Source: Acidimicrobiaceae bacterium
Lineage (GTDB): Bacteria; Actinomycetota; Acidimicrobiia; Acidimicrobiales; RAAP-2
Direction: 5' to 3'
Length of the DNA stretch: 53,457 bases
Assembly: GCA_003163875.1 (NCBI GenBank)
Contig: PLRK01000071.1
Coordinates: 3,022 to 56,478 of the forward strand
Part shown: in pieces, positions 34,409 through 42,931 of the stretch
Numbering within the stretch: position 1 is the stretch's first letter
How the letters are laid out: each line of letters opens with the position of its first letter
Notes under the pieces: generated by a model
Told to the model about the DNA's origin: nothing
The model's input: only the letters and a program-made list of their open reading frames with translations
Database searches by the model: none
Made by a program: the position numbers and the translations under genes

Positions 34409-34729
34409 CTAATCGACGTGAAAAATCTCTCTTATCGGGGAAATACTGGTGTCGGGTGCTGAACCTGCGAGTTCGACGAAGAAATCGCCCATCTCGCGCT
34501 GCCAACGTTCGTTTACTTCCGTCATTGCCATCTTTGCCTGAGCAGCCTCAAAGTCGTCCGTCTCGAGATAACCAATGAGGGTGCCATCGGGCTGAAGGAA
34601 GAGCGAGTAGTTATTCCATCCAGTGTCATGCAGAGCCTGGCGCATATCGGGCCAAACGTTCGCGTGGCGCTCAACGTACTCGTTAATGCGATCCGGGCGA
34701 ACGTTCAGTTGGAAGCAAATTCTCTGCAC
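34409..34729 (-). CDS. rhaM: L-rhamnose mutarotase
   Basis: The 106-residue product interconverts alpha- and beta-L-rhamnose, feeding the isomerase. 'FQLNVRPDRINEYVERHANVWPDM' carries the catalytic His, and 'NNYSLFLQPDGTLIGYLETDD' and 'MGDFFVEL' are typical of the family. GTG 34729 follows GAGGAATG and gives the usual length of about 104-106 residues; the frame extends to 34747 with no ribosome site. It is the first enzyme gene after the binding-protein gene and its hairpin. Confidence 0.92.
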   Translation of the reverse strand: MQRICFQLNVRPDRINEYVERHANVWPDMRQALHDTGWNNYSLFLQPDGTLIGYLETDDFEAAQAKMAMTEVNERWQREMGDFFVELAGSAPDTSISPIREIFHVD

Positions 34730-34762
34730 TCGACATTCCTCTAACAAATACTAGGTACAGCC

Positions 34763-34796
34763 CTTCGGGGCGTCCCTTGATGGCGACGCCCCGAAG
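34763..34796 (-). terminator. Perfect 12-bp hairpin between rhaS and rhaM (attenuator or mRNA stabiliser)
   Basis: CTTCGGGGCGTC (34763-34774) pairs fully with GACGCCCCGAAG (34785-34796) around a ten-base loop. It lies 27 bases after the rhaS stop and has no T-tract on the downstream side. That suits partial readthrough or 3'-end protection that keeps rhaS mRNA more abundant than the enzyme genes. Confidence 0.7.
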
Positions 34797-34822
34797 CCTT
34801 TCGGTTATGAAGCTTTAACTTC

Positions 34823-35899
34823 TTAGAAGTTAAAGTCCTTCACATTTGCTGCCGTGAACACAAACGGAGCGCCGAGAGTTACGAAGTTTGAGGGGTCACC
34901 CGAGCCAGCAATGGCCTTCGTGACGGTCCATGACTTCGCCTCAACCAACTTGGTTCCCTTTGCGGGAATTGAGAAGGTCGCGCCAATCTTGTTAGCGACA
35001 ACGCCGGAGTTGATCTCCATAGCGGCCCATCCGGCCAACGAACCAAGGTCGAAGGGGTTCCACAATTCGAACGCCTTGACGTTGTCGTCACCGGTGTACG
35101 TCGCCATCTGTGATGGCAACCCAAGGCCAGTGAGGATCAGGTTCGAGTACGTGGACTCGTGGGTTGAAAGGTACTGAGCAGCCGTCGAGATACCCACGGT
35201 CGTTGGCGAGATGATGCCTGCCAAGTTCGGGTATTGGGTCAACAGGCCCTGCAGCACTGTCAACGACACTGTCGGGTCGTCGTTACCGTAAACCGTTGCC
35301 ACCAAGGTCATCTTTGGGTACTTGGTCAACTCTTGCTTCATGTAGCCAATCCACGCGTTCTGGTTCGTCGCTGTAGCGGCGGCAGAAAGAATGGCGATTT
35401 GGCCGGTGTCGTGAATTTCACCAGCAAGCAGGTCGACTTCCGACGCACCAATTTCCTGGGTGTTGGCCTGGTTGATGAACAGGTTGCCCGCGCAGTAGTT
35501 GTCTGAGTCGAAACCGATGATGGTGATCTTTGCTCGACGGGCCTTCTCCAACTCGGGGCAAAGAGCCTTCGGGTCGTTGGCGGCGATGACGATAGCGTTC
35601 GCCTTCGCGGCGATCGCAGCCTGGATTGCTGGCTCCTGGGCAGCAGCGGTGTCAACCGTTCCACTGTCCACGACGCCCTTCCAACCCTCGGTCTTCAATG
35701 CAGCCTTCACGCCATTGTCCGCAATAACTTCGTACGGGTTTGTCGTGTCCTTAGGAATGATGTACACCAATCCCTTAGACGGAATCGTCTTTGTTGCTGC
35801 ACCCGATGGAACCGCGCCGAGACCGGCGACCATTCCAACGACTGACAGAGCAATCAAAGTTTTCTTTGAAGCGAGATGCTTCAATGACTTCAACTTCAT
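34823..35899 (-). CDS. rhaS: Rhamnose ABC transporter substrate-binding protein
   Basis: The product of about 358 residues has a signal peptide (about 33 residues: Lys-rich start, hydrophobic core, Ala-x-Ala end). It then has the periplasmic binding-protein type 1 fold: 'GLVYIIPKDTTNPY', 'AAIAAKANAIVIAANDPKAL', 'IIGFDSDN', 'IGASEVDLLAG' and 'FELWNPFDLGSLAGWA'. It delivers extracellular rhamnose to the permeases encoded upstream. ATG 35899 follows AGGGGG; an ATG at 35911 is too close to that site. A 153-base gap before it holds a promoter-operator candidate, so it may be transcribed on its own as well as from the transporter promoter. Confidence 0.9.
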   Translation of the reverse strand: MKLKSLKHLASKKTLIALSVVGMVAGLGAVPSGAATKTIPSKGLVYIIPKDTTNPYEVIADNGVKAALKTEGWKGVVDSGTVDTAAAQEPAIQAAIAAKANAIVIAANDPKALCPELEKARRAKITIIGFDSDNYCAGNLFINQANTQEIGASEVDLLAGEIHDTGQIAILSAAATATNQNAWIGYMKQELTKYPKMTLVATVYGNDDPTVSLTVLQGLLTQYPNLAGIISPTTVGISTAAQYLSTHESTYSNLILTGLGLPSQMATYTGDDNVKAFELWNPFDLGSLAGWAAMEINSGVVANKIGATFSIPAKGTKLVEAKSWTVTKAIAGSGDPSNFVTLGAPFVFTAANVKDFNF

Positions 35900-35990
35900 G
35901 TTCCCCCTCATTTGAAATTCGTTAGTTAGTTTGAACTGCGTAGCACTACGAAAGCGTCGAACGACGAGTACGAATGCCAGGGTAAAAGTA

Positions 35991-36004
35991 TCACATTTTG
36001 TGAA
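35991..36004. promoter_or_regulatory. Operator candidate upstream of rhaS (TCACATTTTGTGAA)
   Basis: TCACA-TTT-TGTGA is a perfect 5-bp inverted repeat. The half TTTTGTGAAT also occurs in the DeoR-type regulator's promoter (minus strand, 43742-43751), and a close form lies upstream of rhaT. It lies about 90 bases before the rhaS start. Binding by the regulator encoded at 42932 is inferred. Confidence 0.5.
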
Positions 36005-36052
36005 TCAGAACTACTCAAAATGTTAGTGGTCTGAGTGCCCTGTAATACCTGA

Positions 36053-37150
36053 TCAGAGTTCAGAAATGACGGCGGCGTTCTCGATGGTGGGTTTGGTCTT
36101 TGACGATTTCATGCCGAGTCGCTTGCTGACGGCGCGATACCCCCGACCAGCGTTCGGCAAGATGACGCTCGCTAAGAGCAAGACTCCAAACACGATGCTC
36201 TGCTCCTGGGAGGACACGTTGTTGTTCGAAAGAATTTGATCAAAAATTCCAACCACGATGACCGACAAAAAGACACCGAGCATTGTGCCTCGGCCGCCGA
36301 AGATCGAAATACCACCAAACAAGACGATTGCCACCACGTTCAATTCAAGACCCGTCCCCGCATCGTAGCGAGCAGTGTTCGTTTCGTAGGTGTAGAGCAG
36401 TCCCACAAAAGAGCACACGATCCCCGAAAGGAGGAACAAGTTGAATTTGATGCGCTTGACTCGAATACCCGAGAAGAATGCAGCTTCCTCCTGAAGACCA
36501 ATTGCGTAGATGGACCGCCCCGTCGAGGTGAAGTGCAGAACGGCTCCGTAAATCAGTGCGAGGACGACAAAAATTCCAAACGCCCACGCGAACGGCGTAC
36601 CAGGTATTGCGTTGGTTCCTGCGTCGGTCCAAGGCCCCCCAAACCCGCTGACTTCATTCGTTCCCAATATCACTTCTGCGAGACCACGAAACATCGTAAG
36701 TGTACCGATAGTGACGGCGATAGACGGCAAGCCCAACTGAGTCACCAGAAAACCATTGAGTGCCCCACCGACGGCTCCCACGCAAAGGGTGAGGAACATA
36801 GCGAGAAAAACTTCGACGTGGTGCTCGAAGAGATAGCCAAAACTTGAACAGGCCAGACCAAGCATTGCGGCGACGGAGAGGTCGATTTCCCCCGTCGTGA
36901 TTATCAACATTTCGGGCAACGCCATGATTGCGATCAGTCCGAAATTGATCCCCGCGAAGAAAATGGTGTTTCGCGAGAAGAAGTCCGGTGACGACGTTCC
37001 TCCGTAGATCAGGTCAAAAATGAAGAAGAGGACGAGAGCGCTCTCCCATCGAAAAAGTGAGCGTCCCGCGAACGACCAGTGCTGTTTTTCTGTTGGCAGC
37101 AGCGTCTCGTCGGGTGACGTGGTGGACGTGTTATTTCCCATGAGCGGCAC
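36053..37150 (-). CDS. rhaQ: Rhamnose ABC transporter permease
   Basis: The 365-residue product is an RbsC/AraH-type permease with eight to ten membrane helices, a 'MALPEMLIITTGEIDLSVAAMLGL' segment (the family's 'TGGIDLSVGS') and a C-terminal 'VAIVLFGGISIFGGRGTMLG' (the family's 'GGASLFGGRG'). Together with the next permease it forms the membrane channel. GTG 37150 overlaps the rhaP stop by 20 bases, showing coupling. It is followed by a 153-base gap and rhaS. Confidence 0.9.
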   Translation of the reverse strand: MPLMGNNTSTTSPDETLLPTEKQHWSFAGRSLFRWESALVLFFIFDLIYGGTSSPDFFSRNTIFFAGINFGLIAIMALPEMLIITTGEIDLSVAAMLGLACSSFGYLFEHHVEVFLAMFLTLCVGAVGGALNGFLVTQLGLPSIAVTIGTLTMFRGLAEVILGTNEVSGFGGPWTDAGTNAIPGTPFAWAFGIFVVLALIYGAVLHFTSTGRSIYAIGLQEEAAFFSGIRVKRIKFNLFLLSGIVCSFVGLLYTYETNTARYDAGTGLELNVVAIVLFGGISIFGGRGTMLGVFLSVIVVGIFDQILSNNNVSSQEQSIVFGVLLLASVILPNAGRGYRAVSKRLGMKSSKTKPTIENAAVISEL

Positions 37151-38171
37151 TGTCTTTCAGTCGAAGGGCCAGCGAAGCCCGATTGCTCAAGAGACGGTCA
37201 AAGCTCACGGTCACCAAAATCAGCGCACCCGCGAGGGCGGAGTCCCAGAAAGGTGACACATTCACGACGACCAGAGCTTGGTTGATGATTTGCAGGAGAA
37301 TCGCGCCAAGTGCCGCGCCAATGACCGTGCCGCTGCCACCAAATATCGCCACCCCTCCAATCACACACGACGCGACCACGAGGAGTTCATAGCCGGTCCC
37401 CGCAGTGGCGTTGACGGTCGCGAACTCAGAAAGGAACAGAACACCACCGAGTCCCGCCAATGTGCCACTAATGACGAATGCAGTAAAAACGCGACGAGCA
37501 ACGGGCACGCCTGCCAATTGGGCTGCCGCCGGATTCGATCCAATGGCGTACAGCTCACGCATCGGGCGAAAGGAACGCATCGAAAAAGCCACGAGCAACG
37601 TCACCACCACAGGAATGAGGAAGATCCAAGGGAGTCCCGCCCAGGATTCAAAACCAATCTTTTGAAATGACAGCGGGATGGCCGTTGGCTCGATCTGTAC
37701 CCCGAGTCCAATGATATTGAGAATCCCCCGGATTATGTACAGTGCCGCGAGCGACACGACGAGACTTGGAACCTTGGTCACGGTGACGATGAAACCAATG
37801 ACGGCGCCGCAAAATGCACCAACACCCATTCCAATGACGAAAGCAAGCACCAACGATGGATGTGCATTGTGTGTGAAATAGTCACCCACCAAGAATGCAG
37901 AAATCCCCAATGTCGAGCCGACCGAGAGGTCGACGTTTCTCGTCACGATGACCATGGTTTCGCCAACGGCCAGCAAAAGAAAGAGTGAACCGTTGGTGAA
38001 GAGCTGTTGGATACTCGTGAGATGAGCGAAGTCGTGACTCTTAATGGTGGTTCCCGCAAAGATCACGAGGATCACCGCCAAGATGGCCAACTCGCGCGCG
38101 CGCGACAGCACTTCGGCGACGCGGTGTGTCTTTACAGGTTGTGACAGCGAGATTTCATTGACGACCGACAC
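37131..38171 (-). CDS. rhaP: Rhamnose ABC transporter permease
   Basis: The 346-residue RbsC/AraH-type permease has 'TMVIVTRNVDLSVGSTLGISAF', several membrane helices and 'GGVAIFGGSGTVIGAALGA' near the C-terminus. It pairs with rhaQ as the second half of the translocation channel. GTG 38171 lies six bases after the ATPase stop. Confidence 0.9.
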   Translation of the reverse strand: MSVVNEISLSQPVKTHRVAEVLSRARELAILAVILVIFAGTTIKSHDFAHLTSIQQLFTNGSLFLLLAVGETMVIVTRNVDLSVGSTLGISAFLVGDYFTHNAHPSLVLAFVIGMGVGAFCGAVIGFIVTVTKVPSLVVSLAALYIIRGILNIIGLGVQIEPTAIPLSFQKIGFESWAGLPWIFLIPVVVTLLVAFSMRSFRPMRELYAIGSNPAAAQLAGVPVARRVFTAFVISGTLAGLGGVLFLSEFATVNATAGTGYELLVVASCVIGGVAIFGGSGTVIGAALGAILLQIINQALVVVNVSPFWDSALAGALILVTVSFDRLLSNRASLALRLKDSAAHGK

Positions 38172-38177
38172 TTTGAT

Positions 38178-39683
38178 CTATACCTGCCCTGTCGAAGCCA
38201 TCATGACCGACTCCTGCGTTGCATCAGCTCGGTCTATCGTTGCCGCCAATCGACCTTCCCGCATCACCAGCACGCGATCAGCCATTCCGAGGACTTCAGG
38301 GAGTTCCGACGAAATCATGAGTACGGCGACACCACTCTGAGCCAATTCATCAATGATGCGGTGAACTTCGGACTTTGTACCCACATCGATACCCCTCGTC
38401 GGCTCGTCGACGATGATCAATTTTGGCTGACCCGCGAGCCATTTGGCGAGAACAACCTTTTGCTGATTCCCTCCCGACAGGGTGTTCGCTTCGTCACTCA
38501 GCTTTCCGAATTTGAGATGAAGTCTCAGCGCCCAGTCGGCAGCAAGCTTGTCCTCTGCCCATCGAAACAAAAACAACCCACGACTGAGTCGCCTCAACGA
38601 TGCGAGTGCGACGTTATGGTCAATGCCGTAGTCCATCACGAGACCTTGTTGGCGCCGATCTTCGGGCACGAAGCCAATGCCAGCATGCATTGCGCGCAGA
38701 GGAGAACCTCCCTTTAGCTTCGCGCCGTTGATATAGACACCACCAGCGTCGTATCGATCAATGCCGAAGATTGCGCGAGCAATTTCAGTTCGACCAGAGC
38801 CCACCAAACCAGACAATCCAACGATCTCGCCGGCGTTGACGGTAAAGGAAATGTCGTAAAAGGTTCCTTCTCGAGTCAGACGTTCCACGCGCAAGACTTC
38901 ACCACCCGCACGAATCTCTGTCTTGGGAAAGAGCAAGCCGAGTTCGCGCCCGACCATCGAACGCACAATTTCGTTAATCGTGAGATCACCGATGAGATCA
39001 GTACGAACGAAGGCGCCGTCGCGCATGATCGTGACTCTTTGACAAATTTCAAACACCTCTTCGAGGCGGTGTGAGATGAACAGGATCGCGACGCCCCGCT
39101 CTCGAAGATTGTTGACCACCGTGAAGAGTCTTCGTACCTCTTCGGGGCTCAGGGCCGCGGTCGGCTCATCCATCACCACAACCCGCGCATCTTTCGAAAG
39201 AGCCTTGGCGATCTCGACCATTTGCTGATCGGCGACGGACAAACCCTTCGCTTTGCGATTGGGATCGATGTCGACGCCCAATTGCTCAAAGATCGCCCGC
39301 GCCTGGCGCCGCATCTCTCGTCGGTTGATGGTGCGACCAATCCTCAGTGGCTGGCGACCAAGATAAATATTCTCGGCCACGTTGAGGTCATCAAATAACG
39401 TCGGTTCTTGGTAGATGACGGCAATGCCGGCCTCTTGACTGTCATGGGGACCTCGGAAATTCCGTGCCTTGCCGTCGTAGGTGTACGTGCCGCCGTCGGA
39501 CTGATAGACACCCGCGATGATTTTGACGAGCGTCGATTTTCCCGCGCCGTTCTCACCAAGTAGCGCATGCGCTTCGCCGGGATACAACTCAATGGACCCG
39601 TCGGCTAAGGCGATGACCGCACCGAACGACTTTGACACGTTCTTCATCACGAGGATTGGTTCAACAGTCTGCACGTCACTCAT
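38178..39683 (-). CDS. rhaT: Rhamnose ABC transporter ATPase (two nucleotide-binding domains)
   Basis: The ATPase of about 501 residues has two ABC domains, like RbsA/AraG/MglA. The first has Walker A 'GENGAGKSTLVKIIAGVY', signature 'LSVADQQMVEIAKAL' and Walker B 'VVVMDEPTAAL'. The second has the degenerate 'GLVGSGRTEIARAIFG' and the signature 'LSGGNQQKVVLAKWL', then 'IIVDEPTRGIDVGTK'. ATG 39683 is preferred over the TTG at 39704 because the usual N-terminus begins a few residues before 'PILVMKNVSKSFG'. It is the first gene of the transporter-enzyme operon. Confidence 0.92.
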   Translation of the reverse strand: MSDVQTVEPILVMKNVSKSFGAVIALADGSIELYPGEAHALLGENGAGKSTLVKIIAGVYQSDGGTYTYDGKARNFRGPHDSQEAGIAVIYQEPTLFDDLNVAENIYLGRQPLRIGRTINRREMRRQARAIFEQLGVDIDPNRKAKGLSVADQQMVEIAKALSKDARVVVMDEPTAALSPEEVRRLFTVVNNLRERGVAILFISHRLEEVFEICQRVTIMRDGAFVRTDLIGDLTINEIVRSMVGRELGLLFPKTEIRAGGEVLRVERLTREGTFYDISFTVNAGEIVGLSGLVGSGRTEIARAIFGIDRYDAGGVYINGAKLKGGSPLRAMHAGIGFVPEDRRQQGLVMDYGIDHNVALASLRRLSRGLFLFRWAEDKLAADWALRLHLKFGKLSDEANTLSGGNQQKVVLAKWLAGQPKLIIVDEPTRGIDVGTKSEVHRIIDELAQSGVAVLMISSELPEVLGMADRVLVMREGRLAATIDRADATQESVMMASTGQV

Positions 39684-39818
39684 CGCTACATACCACCAAT
39701 GCAATGGCGGCGCAGGAGATGGCGTGCGATTTCAATTGCGGCACAACGTCCCCCTAAATGGCGCGATCTTGATGACAAACGTGCAGTGAAGTCAAGCAGA
39801 CCACTATTCGAGTGTCAA

Positions 39819-39832
39819 GATTTTACACAAAA
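39819..39832. promoter_or_regulatory. Operator-like element upstream of rhaT, between rhaT and lutA
   Basis: On the minus strand this reads TTTTGTGTAAAATC, similar to the TTTTGTGAAT elements before rhaS and the regulator gene. It lies in the 267-base gap between divergent rhaT and lutA. A TAAAAT that could be the -10 box of rhaT lies within it, without a good -35 box. One bound repressor could control both directions. Confidence 0.4.
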
Positions 39833-39950
39833 AAATAACAACAAGTGTTGAACAATATAACATTCTGATCACTCGTCGAGTTCGTGCGCATTCGTCTTCG
39901 TCGTACACTCGCGGTACTTTCTAAATTACCTAATCACTCGAAGGAGCTCG

Positions 39951-40730
39951 GTGCGCATCTCGCTTTTTGTGACGTGCATGAACAACGTGCTGTATCCAGA
40001 TACTGGACGCGCCGTCGTTGCCGTCTTAGAACGCCTTGGCCATCAAGTCGATTTCGTTGAATCCCAGACGTGCTGTGGGCAGATGCATCTCAACGCTGGC
40101 TACCGCCCAGAAGGGCTGAGTTTGGCGCGAAAAGTCATCGATTCTTTCGAGAAAGCGGACGTCGTCGTTGTGCCCTCGGGATCCTGCACCAGCACGATGC
40201 GCCATCTGTGGCGCGACGTCGCAACAGACGAACGCGACGAGGGTCTCGTACGCGCGAGCGAGGAATTCGCGCCGAAGGTCTTCGAATTCACCGAGCTTCT
40301 CGTTGACGTACTCGGCGTCACCGACGTGGGCGCCTATTTCGAACGTCGTGTGACCTATCACCCGACGTGTCATTCACTGCGATCAATTCGCGTTGGTGAC
40401 CGGCCGCTGGCGTTACTACGCGAGGTCCGCGGCATCGAGCTCGTCGAACTTCCAGAATTCGATCAGTGTTGTGGCTTTGGGGGCCTCTTCGCACTCAAGA
40501 ATCCGGACACCTCAGCAGCAATGGGCCTTGACAAGATTGCGAACGTCATCGCAAGTGGCGCGGACGTGCTGTGCGCTTCTGACAATTCTTGCTTGACCCA
40601 TCTGTCAACACTGGCAAAGAAATCACCCTCGTTGGTTCCCGGATATCGAACTGACAGCGTCCAAAGTCAGCCGAATTTCGAGGTCAAGCACATCGCCGAA
40701 ATACTTGCGTCGACCAAAGAAGGTTTGTAA
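39951..40730 (+). CDS. lutA: L-lactate utilisation protein LutA (Fe-S oxidoreductase)
   Basis: The 259-residue product has two CCG domains ('SQTCCGQMHLNAGY' and 'FDQCCGFGGLFA'), each part of a Cys cluster that binds an unusual iron-sulfur centre, as in glycolate oxidase GlcF and LutA. With LutB and LutC it oxidises L-lactate to pyruvate. GAAGGAG seven bases before GTG 39951 sets the start. It is divergent from the rhamnose transporter operon and directly followed by the fused lutBC. Confidence 0.92.
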   Translation: MRISLFVTCMNNVLYPDTGRAVVAVLERLGHQVDFVESQTCCGQMHLNAGYRPEGLSLARKVIDSFEKADVVVVPSGSCTSTMRHLWRDVATDERDEGLVRASEEFAPKVFEFTELLVDVLGVTDVGAYFERRVTYHPTCHSLRSIRVGDRPLALLREVRGIELVELPEFDQCCGFGGLFALKNPDTSAAMGLDKIANVIASGADVLCASDNSCLTHLSTLAKKSPSLVPGYRTDSVQSQPNFEVKHIAEILASTKEGL

Positions 40731-42914
40731 ATGGCTAGGACCTTCGCCGGCGCTCCCGATTTCCCCATCGGGGCAAAAGTCTCGCTGGCGAATCCTCAAT
40801 TGCGAAGCAACATGGCACGCGCAACTCGTACCATTCGTGAAAAACGAAATCTTCGTGTCTCGGAACTCGACACGTGGGAAGAACTTCGCGTCGCTGGCGA
40901 ATCGATAAAGCGCTCCGGGCTCGCCAACTTGCACGACCTTCTTACGACCTTTGAAAAGAATGTCACCGACGCTGGGGGGCATGTCCATTGGGCCGTTGAC
41001 GCCGAGCACGCACGTCGCATCGTCCTCGAAATTGTTGAAGAGACGGGTTCTAAGGACGTCGTCAAGATCAAGTCGATGACGAGCGTCGAAATTGACCTCA
41101 ACTCGGCATTGGAGAAGGCGGGCATCACGGCCTACGAGACCGACCTCGCCGAGTTGATCGTCCAGCTCGGCGACGACCTGCCGAGCCACATCGTGGTGCC
41201 CGCGATTCATCGCAATCGTGACGAAGTTCGCGACATTTTCAAAGCGCACATGGGGGAGTGGGGCCTTAAGGCGCCCGACGATCTATCGAGCGCCCCCGAG
41301 GACCTCGCCCGAGCGGCCCGACTTCATCTTCGAGAACGATTCCTCGCCTCTCAAGTCGGAATCTCCGGCGCGAACTTCCTCGTCGCAGAAACAGGTTCCG
41401 TCGCCATTGTCGAATCCGAAGGCAACGGACGAATGTGCTTGACACTGCCGAACACTCTGATTTCCTTAGCGGGTATCGACAAGATCATTCCGCGGTTCGA
41501 AGATCTCGACGTCTTCTTCCAAGTACTGCCGCGTTCGGCGACCGGCGAGCGCATGAATCCCTACAACTCGATTTGGACGGGCGTCACGAAAGGCGATGGA
41601 CCACAGAACTTTCATGTCGTATTGATCGACAATGGTCGCTCAAGTGCCCTCGACGATCGGGTCGGACGCGACGCGCTGCGTTGTATTCGTTGCGCTGCAT
41701 GCCTCAATGTGTGCCCGGTCTACGAACGCGTAGGTGGTCACGCCTACGGTTCGGTCTATCCCGGCCCGATTGGAGCGGTGTTGACGCCCCAGCTCAATCA
41801 CGTCACGAGCGACCACGTGGCGCAATCACTTCCTTATGCGTCGACGCTTTGTGGAGCATGTTTTGATGCGTGTCCCGTTCGAATCGATATTCCAAAGCTT
41901 CTCGTGCATCTGCGCGGTGAAGTCGTTGATGCGAAACGAAGCCTCACGCCTAAATCCCAGGAACAAGCAGGCATGCGTGCCGCCTCGTGGCTCTTCGCAC
42001 GTTCGTCGCGCTTGCGTAGTGTCGGGGACTTTGGCGCAAAGACGAGCAGCCCACTGCGGGGACGAAAGATCTCTTTGCCCGGCTGGCTCTCTGGGTGGAG
42101 CAGATTTCGCGCAGTCCCTCTACCCTCTCAGGTCACCTTCGCCACGTGGTGGCACAAGGAGCGCGCAGTAGAGGGCGAGACTCAACAACCTTCGTCTCGT
42201 CGACGAGAATTCCGCCACAAGAACACGAGCATCGAACCCCACGCGTTGGGCATTCGTCCCGTTGTTGCCCCAGACGCCGCGTTGAATCAAGCGAATGCCA
42301 GGGACGCAATTCTGTCCGCGATTCGCTATTCGAATCGCGGACAGAACGAGCAGCCACCGATTCCACGTTCCTATCGTCGGGCCGCGCGCGTAGAAACGAT
42401 CGATACCATCGAGCATTTCAAAGAGCGCGTCAGCGACTACCAAGCGACGGTCCGTTACGCGTCTTTCGAAACAATCGACTCCGCAATCGCCGAGGCGCTG
42501 TCGTCACGGGGAAGCACTTCGATTGTCATACCGGCGGGGGTACCTCAAGAGTGGTTGTCATCGTTCGCGGGGACCGTTATCACCGACGATGGCACACTCG
42601 AACATGCGAGCATCAACGCCGTCGACGCGGTCGTGACCGGTTGCACCGCCGCAATCGCTGAGACGGGGACCGTTATCCTAAATTCTGAGGCTGACCAGGG
42701 AAGACGTGTCATCACCCTCATCCCAGATCATCACGTGGTGATTGTGCGTAGCGGACAGGTCGTTCCCGACGTGCCCGACGTCATTGCACGACTCGATCCC
42801 GCCCGTCCCCAGACGTGGATCAGCGGGCCTTCCGCCACAAGCGACATCGAACTCAGTCGCGTCGAGGGAGTGCACGGACCAAGAAAACTCGACGTCATTA
42901 TCGTTCGCGAATAG
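40731..42914 (+). CDS. lutB: Fused LutB-LutC lactate utilisation protein
   Basis: The 727-residue product joins two proteins that are usually separate. Residues 1 to about 480 are LutB: a LUD domain ('FLVAETGSVAIVESEGN'), then two 4Fe-4S motifs ('CIRCAACLNVCPVYE' near residue 317 and 'CGACFDACPVRID' near 372) and the 'WWHKE'-type tail. After a polar linker, residues from about 515 form a LutC-type LUD domain ('GCTAAIAETGTVILNSEADQG', then 'PDHHVVIVRSGQVV'). Together with LutA this is a complete L-lactate dehydrogenase complex in one fewer chain. The ATG directly follows the lutA stop. A perfect 16-bp inverted repeat lies in the linker coding sequence. Confidence 0.92.
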   Translation: MARTFAGAPDFPIGAKVSLANPQLRSNMARATRTIREKRNLRVSELDTWEELRVAGESIKRSGLANLHDLLTTFEKNVTDAGGHVHWAVDAEHARRIVLEIVEETGSKDVVKIKSMTSVEIDLNSALEKAGITAYETDLAELIVQLGDDLPSHIVVPAIHRNRDEVRDIFKAHMGEWGLKAPDDLSSAPEDLARAARLHLRERFLASQVGISGANFLVAETGSVAIVESEGNGRMCLTLPNTLISLAGIDKIIPRFEDLDVFFQVLPRSATGERMNPYNSIWTGVTKGDGPQNFHVVLIDNGRSSALDDRVGRDALRCIRCAACLNVCPVYERVGGHAYGSVYPGPIGAVLTPQLNHVTSDHVAQSLPYASTLCGACFDACPVRIDIPKLLVHLRGEVVDAKRSLTPKSQEQAGMRAASWLFARSSRLRSVGDFGAKTSSPLRGRKISLPGWLSGWSRFRAVPLPSQVTFATWWHKERAVEGETQQPSSRRREFRHKNTSIEPHALGIRPVVAPDAALNQANARDAILSAIRYSNRGQNEQPPIPRSYRRAARVETIDTIEHFKERVSDYQATVRYASFETIDSAIAEALSSRGSTSIVIPAGVPQEWLSSFAGTVITDDGTLEHASINAVDAVVTGCTAAIAETGTVILNSEADQGRRVITLIPDHHVVIVRSGQVVPDVPDVIARLDPARPQTWISGPSATSDIELSRVEGVHGPRKLDVIIVRE
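42310..42346. repeat. Perfect 16-bp inverted repeat inside lutBC
   Basis: TTCTGTCCGCGATTCG (42310-42325) and CGAATCGCGGACAGAA (42331-42346) pair without mismatch around CTATT. The DNA encodes residues of about 527-539 at the start of the LutC half. A hairpin this long and GC-rich in coding sequence is unlikely by chance. It could pause transcription or translation, or be a relict of an inserted palindromic element or of the fused intergenic region. Confidence 0.85.
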
Positions 42915-42931
42915 TTGACTCGAAAGCTTTC

